Positions 1-7,381 of a stretch of DNA of 11,404 nt are shown in pieces (positions within the stretch are counted from its first letter, which is position 1; each line of letters begins with the position of its first letter). The notes under the pieces were generated by a model. That model had not been told where the DNA came from. It saw nothing but the letters and a program-made list of their open reading frames with translations, and did no database searches. The stretch lies in NCBI GenBank assembly GCA_022563615.1, contig JADFMZ010000065.1, positions 1-11,404 of the forward strand, written 5' to 3'. The stretch is from Planctomycetota bacterium (GTDB lineage: Bacteria > Planctomycetota > Phycisphaerae > UBA1845). The position numbers and the translations under genes are program-made.

Positions 1-628
1 GCGCGCCTCCAAATCCGAGTTTCTTGTCAACGTCGGCCAGGGACCAATGATGACTGCCGGAGACTTGACCAATGTACCTCGACCACTTGTTGCGCAAGTC
101 AGGCGATTCGAGCAGGTAGCGGCCATTAAGCCCCGGCAGAGCTTCCGTCACCAGGGGCTCGGCGTTCTTGGCATGAACGAGATGCGAGACGAGTTGTAGA
201 GCAAGCTGATCCGCCTTCTCAGGGGACATTCCGTCGACGACAAGAAGCCGCTCAAGCGTAGATTTGAAAGCGCCGTGCTTGCGCAGCTCGTTCCGTCCCT
301 TTTCCGTTACGGCCAACGCGTAGCCTAGATCATGAACATAGAACGAACACCCAAGCACAAAGGCTTCACCGGGCGAAAACCGGGCGATCTCCTTGGTCGT
401 GAACACCTCGTCGGCTACTGCCCAGAGGCGGTCCATATGGGCGTCGACCGAATGCTCGGTTAGCCACGGAATCACGGCTGAAATCTTGGCAGCAATTCGT
501 GAAGCGACACCTCGAAGGTTCGACAATGCCACTTGAAGTTCGGCGTGTTCGTCCAGCCTACGCCAAAGGGAACTCCCCGCGATCACCTTGGGAACATCAA
601 GGGCCATGTTGGTCTTGGGAAGCGGCAT
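1..628 (-). CDS. HD-domain protein, HD-CE-like (partial, C-terminus beyond left edge)
   Basis: About 209 codons are open on the minus strand from an ATG at 628 to the window edge, with no stop. Visible features are an N-terminal helical stretch (residues 20-55), then HSVDAH (H59, H64), a hydrophobic helix ending in YVHD (H99-D100) followed by LGYAL, and SGSHHWS (H193, H194) near the edge. This spacing of paired histidines, an HD doublet and a late histidine is the pattern of HD metal-dependent phosphohydrolases. The LW...L start, TEHSxxxH and 'GEAFVL...YxHDLG' most resemble the HD-CE domain, known in conflict-system proteins where it is often joined to a GHKL/Hsp90-like ATPase. That partner would lie off the left edge and is not seen. 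The start is uncertain: no clear Shine-Dalgarno is present, the frame stays open upstream to the TAG of the SGNH gene, and TTG (718) is an alternative. The HD fold is fairly sure; the HD-CE assignment is inference. Confidence 0.72.
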   Translation of the reverse strand, partial: MPLPKTNMALDVPKVIAGSSLWRRLDEHAELQVALSNLRGVASRIAAKISAVIPWLTEHSVDAHMDRLWAVADEVFTTKEIARFSPGEAFVLGCSFYVHDLGYALAVTEKGRNELRKHGAFKSTLERLLVVDGMSPEKADQLALQLVSHLVHAKNAEPLVTEALPGLNGRYLLESPDLRNKWSRYIGQVSGSHHWSLADVDKKLGFGGA

Positions 629-730
629 ACGTGCATTCTCGCAAGAATCGATCTGCAGGCAAGGGGAGGGCAGCCGGGCCCACCGGCTCAGCACTCGTTC
701 ACGAAAGACCTTGCACAATAGTCTCGGCGG

Positions 731-2392
731 CTACTTGTCTATGAACACCTCGACGGTCTTGGCTCTCTCCATGCCGTGGCCGGAGGCGTTCTCGCTGAAA
801 AAAGTGACCGTGTGAAGACCGGGGGTGTCGATCGTGAAGGGGCCCACGTATAGGGAGCAACGATTCAAGGCTGAAGGGTCGGCGTCGCAGGCCGGTTCAT
901 CCACGGCGAAGTAGATGCGTCCCACTCCGGACTCCCGGACGAGGTTGCTCGCAGTCAACCTCAATTCGACACTTTGTGGCGTCGGCGAACCGAAGGCATA
1001 CCGCAGCCCGGCGGCTATGCCACTCACCGTCGTAACCGGCGGGTTGGATTCGACGATCGCCTCGAAGATTCTGTCCCGGTATACCTCCTGCCCCTTTCTA
1101 TTGGGGTGCGCCGTTCCGTTTTGGTCGCCCTGCATCCGAAAAGACTGGGGCAACTTGACGACCCAGGATTTGCCCAATAATCCCGGGCCGAGGCCTGCGG
1201 AAGCGCAATATCCGTGCTTCAGGAATTCGTCCGCGATCCCATCAACGAGAACCCATCCGTGCAAAGCGGCTGCGCTTGCCACCTGCTCGTTGAGGGGGAT
1301 GACCACATTGTCGAACATGAACTCCCATTCTTCGGTGTTAAGCAGATACCCCGAGCAGGAAGTAACCGTCAAAGGTCCCGGAAAGTTGCCGCGTCGATCA
1401 TGCGTGGGGTCGAAATATTCGGTGATGATTACGACAGAGGGAATGGGAAGGCCTTGGTCGGCGCAGTCCGGGTCGTCGATGACCTCTCCGGTGTTGTCGT
1501 CCAGCTTTTGGCACTGAATTGTCAGAGCCAGTTCGGCGTACTTGTCGGCCAGGCCGGCGACGTCCGCTGCGATTCTATTCTTGAACTCTTCGTCCCGGGC
1601 GCACGTGCTTCGTAACGTGAGATCGTCACCGTTTTCCAGGGCCGCTGTCACGCATACCGGGACTTCAATACACTCACAGATGAGATTACCAAACCCGCCG
1701 GCAATCTCGTTGGCGCCTGCCGTGATCAACAAGATGTCGATACGGGGGAGCTTGGCTCGAGCGTCCTTGAACTGCCGTATGACGCTTGCGATATCGTCGC
1801 CGCTGCAGGCCTGGTGAACGAACGTCACGTTTTCGTTCTCATCCATGACTTGCCGGGCCGCGAGCGCGGGGCCGGCCAGCGAAGAGCGGTGACACGACCC
1901 GGAGTCGTCCCATGCCGGGCCCCCTTTCAGCAGGGTTACGACGGGGTTCCCCTCGCCCGAAGCCACGGAGTCGCCGATCGAGAGAATTACGAAATCGCTC
2001 GCCGTGGAAACGGTAGCCGTCGTGGTCTCCGTCTCCTCGGAAGGAAATTGGATCTCGATGGTGTAGACGCCTGTTTCCTGATAAACGTGCGTACCCACAA
2101 TCTCGACGCTGCATTCTCGACTGGAGCAGTCGGCGACAACGGCGAGGGTGGGGTCCGTACTGTCGCCCCAGTCGATCGAGGGTGGCTCACTCGAACCTGG
2201 ATTCCCCACGATCGAGACTAACGTGACGATCCCGGTTTCAAATCCAACGGTCGCAAAGACGGGGTGAACCCTGGTTTCGCGGGGGCGCAAATCCTTGGGA
2301 GCGACTCGGTTGGGCTCTCGAGCGGCGGCGGATACGGTAGTGCCGATAACGAAAACCATAAGGGCGAGCCGCGAAAAGATACCTAACGGCAT
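731..2392 (-). CDS. Secreted SGNH/GDSL hydrolase with PKD-like and Ig-like domains
   Basis: 553 residues. Residues 1-24 form a signal peptide (hydrophobic LALMVFVIGTTVSAAA), so the protein is exported. Residues 45-115 look like a PKD-type beta sandwich (DWGDS at 74-78, then THVYQETGVYTIEI). The hydrolase core starts at 134 with LSIGDSVASGEG, putting the nucleophile at S142. ACSGDD (G198) fits the oxyanion glycine, TAGANE (N228) fits block III, and GTAHPNRKG (H429) supplies the histidine. The Asp expected three residues before that His is absent (Gly instead), so it may work as a Ser-His dyad, as in SEST-like esterases. Residues 450-553 resemble an OmpL47/Ig-like module (FTIDTPGLHTVTFFS). Fourteen cysteines fit an oxidising location with disulfides. 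The frame is open upstream to 2557, but the ATG at 2392 has a strong ribosome site and is followed directly by the signal peptide. The likely substrate is an ester (lipid or acylated polysaccharide), which cannot be specified. Confidence 0.85.
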   Translation of the reverse strand: MPLGIFSRLALMVFVIGTTVSAAAREPNRVAPKDLRPRETRVHPVFATVGFETGIVTLVSIVGNPGSSEPPSIDWGDSTDPTLAVVADCSSRECSVEIVGTHVYQETGVYTIEIQFPSEETETTTATVSTASDFVILSIGDSVASGEGNPVVTLLKGGPAWDDSGSCHRSSLAGPALAARQVMDENENVTFVHQACSGDDIASVIRQFKDARAKLPRIDILLITAGANEIAGGFGNLICECIEVPVCVTAALENGDDLTLRSTCARDEEFKNRIAADVAGLADKYAELALTIQCQKLDDNTGEVIDDPDCADQGLPIPSVVIITEYFDPTHDRRGNFPGPLTVTSCSGYLLNTEEWEFMFDNVVIPLNEQVASAAALHGWVLVDGIADEFLKHGYCASAGLGPGLLGKSWVVKLPQSFRMQGDQNGTAHPNRKGQEVYRDRIFEAIVESNPPVTTVSGIAAGLRYAFGSPTPQSVELRLTASNLVRESGVGRIYFAVDEPACDADPSALNRCSLYVGPFTIDTPGLHTVTFFSENASGHGMERAKTVEVFIDK

Positions 2393-2969
2393 AGCAATTC
2401 CCTCCCAAGGCTCAAGGTAGGCGGCGGCGGACTTCCGCTCAGATCGGGCTCGAAAAGCCTCTTTCAGAGCCGCGCCCGTGAGAACCCGGTCCGGTTTCGC
2501 GGGTAAAATCCGCTCCCCTAGGGCTGCGGCCCGGTGGGTAGTGACCCCTAAGCCCAATCACCCGCCAGGAACACAATTCCCCGTTTCGACGGTCCCCGCT
2601 CGCGGCGTGACGCGGTAGTCGTCATCATAACAGATTCAGCCCGGCGACTCAATACACTTGGTTAGCATTACGCGCGGCTGGAGATTCCGGTCGATAAAGG
2701 AAACATGCGCGCGGTGCGTGAGTCAGCCGCTATCGTCCAGGCAAAGGCCTGCATCCGGGAATCGACGGACATCGAGGTGATTCTCATCGCGTGCTCGCCG
2801 GGCTCGAGCGCCGTTGTCGTCCCATAAGGCGCTGCAGACAAGGCGACCGTTATCCGAATGTATGAAGTGGCCAAGAGCCGATTGATACACGTTCCGGAAA
2901 TCGCCCTTGCAACCTTTGGGGGCCATTCTTTGGATCAGAGCTTAGGATGATCCCTCACCCGGATGTGCC
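2393..2969. other. Intergenic region between divergent SGNH and CDF genes
   Basis: 577 bases lie between divergently transcribed genes, so promoters for both should be here. I see no convincing -35/-10 pair for either. Short open frames on both strands (40-68 codons) match nothing I recognise and overlap each other. A 40-codon plus-strand frame at 2705-2827 has an AAAGGA before its ATG but no other support. No repeat, RNA gene or strong terminator was seen. Confidence 0.5.
2400..2406 (-). promoter_or_regulatory. Ribosome binding site that fixes the SGNH hydrolase start
   Basis: On the minus strand GGGAGGG lies seven bases before the ATG at 2392. It is one of the few clear Shine-Dalgarno sequences in the window. 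It argues against the 55 extra codons open upstream in the same frame, which have no signal-peptide character. Confidence 0.7.
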
Positions 2970-3920
2970 GTGAAACGCGACGCTCGAAAAGTTGTCATGA
3001 TCGTCAGCCTGTTGGCTTCGGTGGTCATGCTGGTCGGCAAGATCACCGCCTACGCGATTACGCACAGCACCGCGATTCTCGCGGACGCTGCGGAATCCGT
3101 AGTGCACGGTGTCGCCACCGGGCTTGCGGTGTTCAGTCTGTGGTTTGCCGCCCGCCCTGCGGATGCCAACCATCCTTACGGTCACGGTCGAATCGCCTAT
3201 TTTTCGGCTGGGTTTGAAGGCGCCCTGGTTCTGCTCGCGTCGATCGCGGTGATCTACAGCGGGATTGCAGGCCTGATTCACGGGTCTCAGTTGCAACGAC
3301 TGGGCCTCGGGCTGACGATTGCCGGCGGGTTGGCCCTGGTGAATCTCGTGCTGGGGTTGGCCTTGATTCGCATCGGGAAGAAGCATAACTCCCTGATCGT
3401 CTCAGCCAACGGCAAGCACGTCTTGTCGGACATGTGGACGACTGCGGCGGCTATCGTCGGCGTGGGACTGGTCATGATTACCGGTGTGACCTGGCTGGAT
3501 CCGGTAACGGCGATCCTGATCGGCGGCTACATCATGATCACCGGCGCCTCGTTGATTCGCAAGTCGATCGCCGGCCTCATGGACGAGCTTGACCCGCAAC
3601 TGTCTCAACGCTTGATCGACGGTTTGAAGTTGGCGGTGCGCGAAGGGCATATCGTCGACTACCACCAACTGCGTTGCCGAAAGATCAACGACGAGTTATG
3701 GATCGATGTGCACTTGCTCGTGCCGGGAGAGTTGGCGATTTTCGAGGCCCATAGCCGGGCCTCACGTGTGGAGGCCTCACTTCTCGGATTATTTCCCCGT
3801 GAGCGGGTTCATATAACATCGCATATCGAGCCGCACGATCACGAAAACGCCCACCCGGGCGGCCATGTGGACGTGGGTGATCCGCTTGGTGGTGCGCCGC
3901 CATCCAGTCCGGGTTCGTGA
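2970..3920 (+). CDS. CDF-family cation efflux transporter
   Basis: 316 residues, a normal length for cation diffusion facilitators, which export divalent metals (Zn, Mn, Fe, Co or Cd) from the cytoplasm in exchange for protons. Six hydrophobic segments lie at about 10-30, 46-62, 82-104, 114-134, 156-173 and 176-194. Metal-site residues are D39 in ILADAAESVVH and the HxxxD pair H150/D154 in GKHVLSDMW. The conserved cytoplasmic HPYGHG loop is at 68-73. The C-terminal domain (from about 205) has the VDYHQLRCRKINDELWIDVH strand typical of the CDF dimerisation domain, followed by a His-rich tail (PHDHENAHPGGH). The start is GTG: an in-frame TAG at 2943-2945 rules out a longer product, and an ATG at residue 10 would cut into the first membrane helix. 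The metal cannot be read from sequence. Helix 2 carries an E-S-V-V-H variant instead of the usual second Asp. It is followed by a 178-base gap, so it is probably a single-gene unit. Confidence 0.9.
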   Translation: MKRDARKVVMIVSLLASVVMLVGKITAYAITHSTAILADAAESVVHGVATGLAVFSLWFAARPADANHPYGHGRIAYFSAGFEGALVLLASIAVIYSGIAGLIHGSQLQRLGLGLTIAGGLALVNLVLGLALIRIGKKHNSLIVSANGKHVLSDMWTTAAAIVGVGLVMITGVTWLDPVTAILIGGYIMITGASLIRKSIAGLMDELDPQLSQRLIDGLKLAVREGHIVDYHQLRCRKINDELWIDVHLLVPGELAIFEAHSRASRVEASLLGLFPRERVHITSHIEPHDHENAHPGGHVDVGDPLGGAPPSSPGS

Positions 3921-3939
3921 CGTTTCAGGCGGCGCCTTT

Positions 3940-3959
3940 GGGAGGGCGAGGCTCCCGGG
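3940..3959. repeat. Solitary half of the GGGAGGGCGA-type repeat
   Basis: GGGAGGGCGAGGCTCCCGGG lies 20 bases after the stop of the CDF gene. It closely matches the arms of the two larger elements at 5266-5361 and 8685-8768, but no partner arm is present here. The ends (GGGAG/CTCCC) can pair as a short hairpin, so it may also help to end transcription. No T-run follows. Confidence 0.55.
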
Positions 3960-4098
3960 TTGCACGAGTTACCCATGGCCCGCCGATTCTGTCGCGTTGC
4001 TTAAGGATCCCGGTCTCCCGAATTGTCGAGTCGTAAGGCGCCGGGTAGAGTTGAATGGCGATGCGAGCCGATGAAATCCTTGCCCACTGCGGGCTACG

Positions 4099-5079
4099 AT
4101 GTTGCCTCACGAGAATGGGAAGACAAGGTTGTCGGAGTTGGCGAACAAACGCATTTGCGTGACCGGTGGAGCGGGGTTTCTCGGTCGAGTTGTGTGTTCG
4201 CGCCTGCGGAAATTGAGCCCGGCTGATCTGTTCGTGCCCCGGTCGCGGGAGTTCGATCTAACGGATGCGGCGGCGGCGGCGCGGATGTTCGATCAAGCCA
4301 GGCCCGACATCGTGATTCATCTGGCGGCTGACGTCGGCGGCATCGGGGCGAATCAGCGTCAACCGGGCCGGTTCATCCACGCCAACCTAGCCATGGGCTT
4401 GAACATGATCGAACAGGCCAGGCTACGTAGCGTCGAAAAGTTCGTGCTTGTCGGAACGGTCTGCGCCTATCCCAAACATTGCGCGGTCCCCTTTCGAGAG
4501 GACGATCTGTGGGCGGGGTACCCGGAGGAGACCAACGCCCCATACGGTGTCGCCAAGCGTGCGCTCGGCGTAATGCTGTCCGCCTACAAAGCTCAGTACG
4601 CGCTCAACGGCGTCTATCTGATCCCGGTGAATCTGTACGGACCGGAAGATAACTTCAACCCAGAAACCTCCCACGTCATTCCGGCATTGATTCGCAAGTT
4701 TTGTGAGGCGGTCGACGCCGGGATCGACACCGTCACCTGCTGGGGCGGCGGGACGGTCAGCCGCGAGTTTCTCTACGTGGATGACGCCGCCGATGGGATT
4801 GTGGCTGCGACCGCCTGCCACAATGACCCGCAGCCGATCAACCTCGGCACCGGTCGGGAAATCACGATCGCGGATCTGGCCAACCGGATCGCGCAGGTGT
4901 GCGGCTTTCATGGGCGGATCGAATGGGACCGAACGCGTCCCGACGGTCAGCCGCGGCGCCGACTCGATACGACCCGCGCCGCGACCCTGTTGAACTGGCG
5001 GGCCAAGATCGGCATCGACGAAGGCCTCCAACGCACCGTGGACTCTTGGCGCCAACGCGAACGCCCCGAACGGGGCTAG
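4099..5079 (+). CDS. fcl: GDP-L-fucose synthase
   Basis: 326 residues, the usual family length. The enzyme is an NADPH-dependent epimerase/reductase of the extended SDR family. It converts GDP-4-keto-6-deoxy-D-mannose to GDP-L-fucose in the cytoplasm for surface polysaccharides. The Rossmann motif TGGAGFLG is at 22-29. Compared with the E. coli enzyme at a constant offset of 13, the catalytic residues fall at T120 (for Ser107), C122 (Cys109), Y149 and K153 in YGVAK, and H192 in SHVIPALIRKF. Other hallmarks are NLYGPEDNF (178-186) and WGGGTVSREFLYVDDAA (215-231). The Ser-to-Thr change at 120 is conservative. No gmd (GDP-mannose dehydratase) gene is in the window. The start is uncertain: the ATG at 4099 has no clear ribosome site, and TTG codons at 4129 and 4138 lie closer to the first beta strand. 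A 6-bp hairpin (5063-5076) overlaps the end of the gene. Confidence 0.93.
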   Translation: MLPHENGKTRLSELANKRICVTGGAGFLGRVVCSRLRKLSPADLFVPRSREFDLTDAAAAARMFDQARPDIVIHLAADVGGIGANQRQPGRFIHANLAMGLNMIEQARLRSVEKFVLVGTVCAYPKHCAVPFREDDLWAGYPEETNAPYGVAKRALGVMLSAYKAQYALNGVYLIPVNLYGPEDNFNPETSHVIPALIRKFCEAVDAGIDTVTCWGGGTVSREFLYVDDAADGIVAATACHNDPQPINLGTGREITIADLANRIAQVCGFHGRIEWDRTRPDGQPRRRLDTTRAATLLNWRAKIGIDEGLQRTVDSWRQRERPERG

Positions 5080-5104
5080 TGTATGGTCACACGTCATCTT
5101 GTGG

Positions 5105-5177
5105 GTGTGCCACTGCTCTTGAGCAGTGCACGAACTCCACCAAAACCCCTGGACACTGCTTGAAAGCAGTGGCACAC
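5105..5177. repeat. Double-hairpin inverted-repeat element
   Basis: A perfect 13-base inverted repeat (GTGTGCCACTGCT at 5105-5117 and its complement at 5165-5177) encloses 47 bases. Each arm also folds on itself: 5111-5117 pairs with 5122-5128, and 5154-5160 pairs with 5165-5171. The RNA could therefore form either two small hairpins or one long one. Weaker similarity continues outward to about 5095 and 5186 (CATcTTGT versus CATgTTGT). It lies 25 bases after the fucose synthase stop and has the same design as the element at 7280-7381, with different sequence. Confidence 0.75.
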
Positions 5178-5265
5178 GACAACATGGCGCTGCCCGTCAA
5201 CCACAAGTTGAGGCGTTAAGGTGTACTAGCGCTCCATCAACATTCATTGGACGAGTTGTTCAGCA

Positions 5266-5361
5266 GGGGCGGGCGAAGCTCCCGCTGAGCCGGAGCGTAG
5301 CGCAATAAAGACCTTTGCCTCCCTCGAAACAAGAACGGCTCGCCGGGAGGCTCGCCCTCCC
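5266..5361. repeat. GGGAGGGCGA-type inverted-repeat element, copy 1
   Basis: The left arm 5267-5292 and right arm 5336-5361 are inverted repeats of 26 bases with about 21 pairs. The left arm reads GGGCGGGCGAAGCTCCCGCT and continues GAGCCG. The interior (GTAGCGCAA...CTTTGC) is shared with the copy at 8685-8768, in the same orientation. No open frame in it is credible. Elements of this kind are recalled as frequent between genes in planctomycetes; this is memory, not a search. Confidence 0.7.
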
Positions 5362-5463
5362 TGGCTGGTCGCAAAGCCGCTGAATGGATTTTGGACCAAC
5401 ACCCCCTCGCAGTACTTGTCCGCTCTTGTCTGCGAGGGCTATGAAGCCGGTCTCCGGTTCAAC

Positions 5464-5492
5464 TTGCCGACAAGAGGTTGAGCTTGTAGAAT
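5464..5492 (+). promoter_or_regulatory. Candidate promoter of the NfeD-type protease gene
   Basis: TTGCCG (5464-5469) and TAGAAT (5487-5492) are separated by 17 bases, a sigma-70-like arrangement with a good -10 and a partial -35. It lies about 55 bases before the TTG start at 5548 and downstream of both repeat elements in this gap. This is a pattern match only. Confidence 0.38.
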
Positions 5493-5547
5493 CCACAGCG
5501 CGTGGGAAGCCATTTCGTACCCGGCGATCCCTACGCCCTTCAGAAAG

Positions 5548-7275
5548 TTGGCGACCAGGATGAGGTGGGTACAAGCCCTTTCGTTTCAATCCTTCTTGCG
5601 GTTCTCAATGCTGCCGGCTTTGGCACTGGTTTCGCCGTCCACGGCGAGTCCGCCGGACGTAGCGGAGGCGGAGACCCCGGCCGAAACGCCCGCCGACACC
5701 GACAAAATGGAGCCGACGGGAACCGCAGCCCTCTTACGCATTCATGGCATGCTTACGGATGTGACGGTCGAGAGCCTGCGACGCCGGATCGAACAGGCCA
5801 AAGAACAGGGCGCTAGCGTCATCGTTCTGGACATGGACACGCCCGGCGGGTTGGTGACCAGCTCGATCGCCCTGGCCGACCTGATCCGTGAATTGACCGA
5901 CGTCAAGACGGTCGCCTGGGTCAATCCCAACGCGCACTCGGGAGGTTCGCTGGTCGCGGTTGCCTGTGACGAGATGGTCATGGCCCGCTCCTCGCGCATC
6001 GGCGATTCACAGGTCATTATGGGAGGACCGACCGGCGCGACCGCGATCCCGGAGGAGCTTCAGCCCAAAGCCTATACGCCCGTCCTGGCGGATTTCCGAG
6101 CATCCGCCAGGTTGAACGGGTACAGCCAGGTTCTTTGTGAGGCGTTCGTGCTGCCCGATCGAGAGGTGTGGTGGGTGGAGCATGGAAAGACCGGCGAGCG
6201 AAAGTTCGTCTTCCGCGACGAGAAGCTGCGTCTTTTCGGCGTAAGGGCTGACCCACCTCAAGAGGAAGATGACGCTGACGAAGACGGAGACGACGACGAG
6301 AAGGATGCATCGAAGAAGCCGTCCAAGGCAATTCCGGCTGCGCCCGCCGAATCGGTAACGGACTGGAAACTCGTCGAGACGTACCATGACCCCATCCTCG
6401 ACATCGAAGTGGATACCATCCAGCCGATCGTGCGTGACGATCAATTGCTTGAGATGTCGGCGGGCGAGGCCTACGCCTACGGGTTCAGCAAGGGGGTTGT
6501 CAGTTCGGACGACGAGATCCGAGACCGCTACCATGTGACCTCCGTGTTCCGGCTTGACGCCAACTGGTCCGAATCGCTGGCCTACTGGTTAACGTCGATG
6601 TACGTCCGCGGTTTCCTGATGCTGATCATCCTGCTCGGGGCGTATGTGGAGTTTCATACTCCCGGCGTCGGGGTGCCGGGGCTCGTGGCGCTGATTTGCT
6701 TGGCCGTTTTCGTAGGCGCGCCCTATCTGACGGGCTTGGCCAACATTTGGGAGCTTCTCCTGATCGCCCTTGGAGTCGCCCTGCTGGGCGTGGAGGTGTT
6801 CTTGATCCCCGGGTTTGGCTTAGCCGGGATTTCCGGGCTCGGTTTGATTCTGGTTGGCCTGCTGGCGACGTTCGTTCCCGATGAGCCCGGTCGATGGTTT
6901 CCGCTGTTTGCTCCCGACCTGCATGGCACCATGGAGTTCGTGCAGCGCGGGATCAAGACGCTGGTGGCTGCGATGGCCATGTCGGTCGTGGGCATGTTCC
7001 TGCTGAGCAAGTATCTGCCCCAGACGCCGATCTTCCACCGCTTTGTTCCCGCCAACCCCACCCCCTCAGAGGTGTTGACCGGGGATCCTTACCGAGGGGC
7101 AGCCAGGGTAGGCGACCTGGGGAAGACCGAAGGGCCTCTGCGGCCGGCAGGTAAGGCGATGTTCGGTTCGGTCCTGGTTGATGTGGTCACGCAAGGCGAA
7201 TACCTTGACGCTGGCTCCAACGTCGAAGTAATGGAGCGGCGCGGCAACCGCGTCGTCGTTCGAACGGTAACGTAA
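5548..7275 (+). CDS. NfeD-family membrane-bound ClpP-class serine protease
   Basis: 575 residues. Residues 1-35 contain a signal-like hydrophobic segment. Residues 58-185 and about 270-325 form a ClpP/crotonase-type domain: LRIHGMLTD, LDMDTPGGLVTSS (95-106), then VNPNAHSGGS with S131 as the likely nucleophile, RIGDS (150-154), and K174 as the likely general base, matching the Ser-Lys dyad of archaeal PH1510. Residues 350-445 hold four membrane segments and 468-488 a fifth. The C-terminal 70 residues are the small OB-fold NfeD domain (LRPAGKAMFGS, then VVTQGEYLDAGSNVEV). The family is thought to cleave membrane-associated proteins and often works with a stomatin-like partner, which is not in this window. 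An acidic low-complexity linker (238-252, EEDDADEDGDDDEKD) interrupts the protease half. The start is TTG at 5548 or ATG at 5560; neither has a clear ribosome site. Confidence 0.88.
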   Translation: MATRMRWVQALSFQSFLRFSMLPALALVSPSTASPPDVAEAETPAETPADTDKMEPTGTAALLRIHGMLTDVTVESLRRRIEQAKEQGASVIVLDMDTPGGLVTSSIALADLIRELTDVKTVAWVNPNAHSGGSLVAVACDEMVMARSSRIGDSQVIMGGPTGATAIPEELQPKAYTPVLADFRASARLNGYSQVLCEAFVLPDREVWWVEHGKTGERKFVFRDEKLRLFGVRADPPQEEDDADEDGDDDEKDASKKPSKAIPAAPAESVTDWKLVETYHDPILDIEVDTIQPIVRDDQLLEMSAGEAYAYGFSKGVVSSDDEIRDRYHVTSVFRLDANWSESLAYWLTSMYVRGFLMLIILLGAYVEFHTPGVGVPGLVALICLAVFVGAPYLTGLANIWELLLIALGVALLGVEVFLIPGFGLAGISGLGLILVGLLATFVPDEPGRWFPLFAPDLHGTMEFVQRGIKTLVAAMAMSVVGMFLLSKYLPQTPIFHRFVPANPTPSEVLTGDPYRGAARVGDLGKTEGPLRPAGKAMFGSVLVDVVTQGEYLDAGSNVEVMERRGNRVVVRTVT

Positions 7276-7279
7276 GGCC

Positions 7280-7381
7280 TATCAGCCTGTTGAAAAACAC
7301 AAAGGTTGAGTGTGGCACCGGTTTTCAACCGGTGAAAACACGGGTTACAAACCCGTGCCACAATTTTTCAACGGGCTGCTA
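7280..7381. mobile_element. MITE-like element with terminal inverted repeats, flanked by TA
   Basis: The ends TCAGCCTGTTGAAAAA (7282-7297) and the complement of 7364-7379 (GCAGCCCGTTGAAAAA) match at 14 of 16 positions. They are flanked on each side by TA (7280-7281 and 7380-7381), as for a TA target duplication. Inside are a GTGGCAC/GTGCCAC pair (7312-7318 and 7355-7361) and two perfect hairpins: CACCGGTT/AACCGGTG (7316-7323 and 7327-7334) and CACGGGTT/AACCCGTG (7339-7346 and 7350-7357). There is no coding capacity. It fills the gap between two convergent genes, begins four bases after the protease stop, and overlaps the ribonuclease D stop codon. The hairpins could also serve both genes as a terminator. 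Mobility is inferred from structure, not shown. Confidence 0.62.

Noticed and set aside
499..815. Short plus-strand frames opposite the HD gene and the SGNH gene end
   Set aside because: They are antisense shadows. The minus strand carries the HD motifs in a single continuous frame.
2393..2557. 55-codon N-terminal extension of the SGNH hydrolase frame
   Set aside because: It would bury the signal peptide inside the protein, and the strong ribosome site lies directly before the internal ATG at 2392.
2705..2827. 40-codon plus-strand frame with AAAGGA before the ATG
   Set aside because: There is no recognisable family, it overlaps frames on the other strand, and the ribosome-site match alone is too weak to call a gene.
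2668..2926. Two overlapping minus-strand frames of 67-68 codons
   Set aside because: They overlap in different frames, show no motifs or ribosome sites, and have compositions typical of random G+C-rich DNA.
5063..5076. Intrinsic terminator at the end of fcl
   Set aside because: The GCCCCG/CGGGGC stem is real but has only two loop bases, overlaps the last codons, and is not followed by a T-run.
4423..5175. 250-codon minus-strand frame opposite fcl
   Set aside because: It is a shadow of the well-conserved GDP-L-fucose synthase, with no recognisable motifs, and it runs into the repeat element.
5105..5361. CRISPR array
   Set aside because: The repeats are inverted, differ in sequence, and are not regularly spaced direct repeats with unique spacers.
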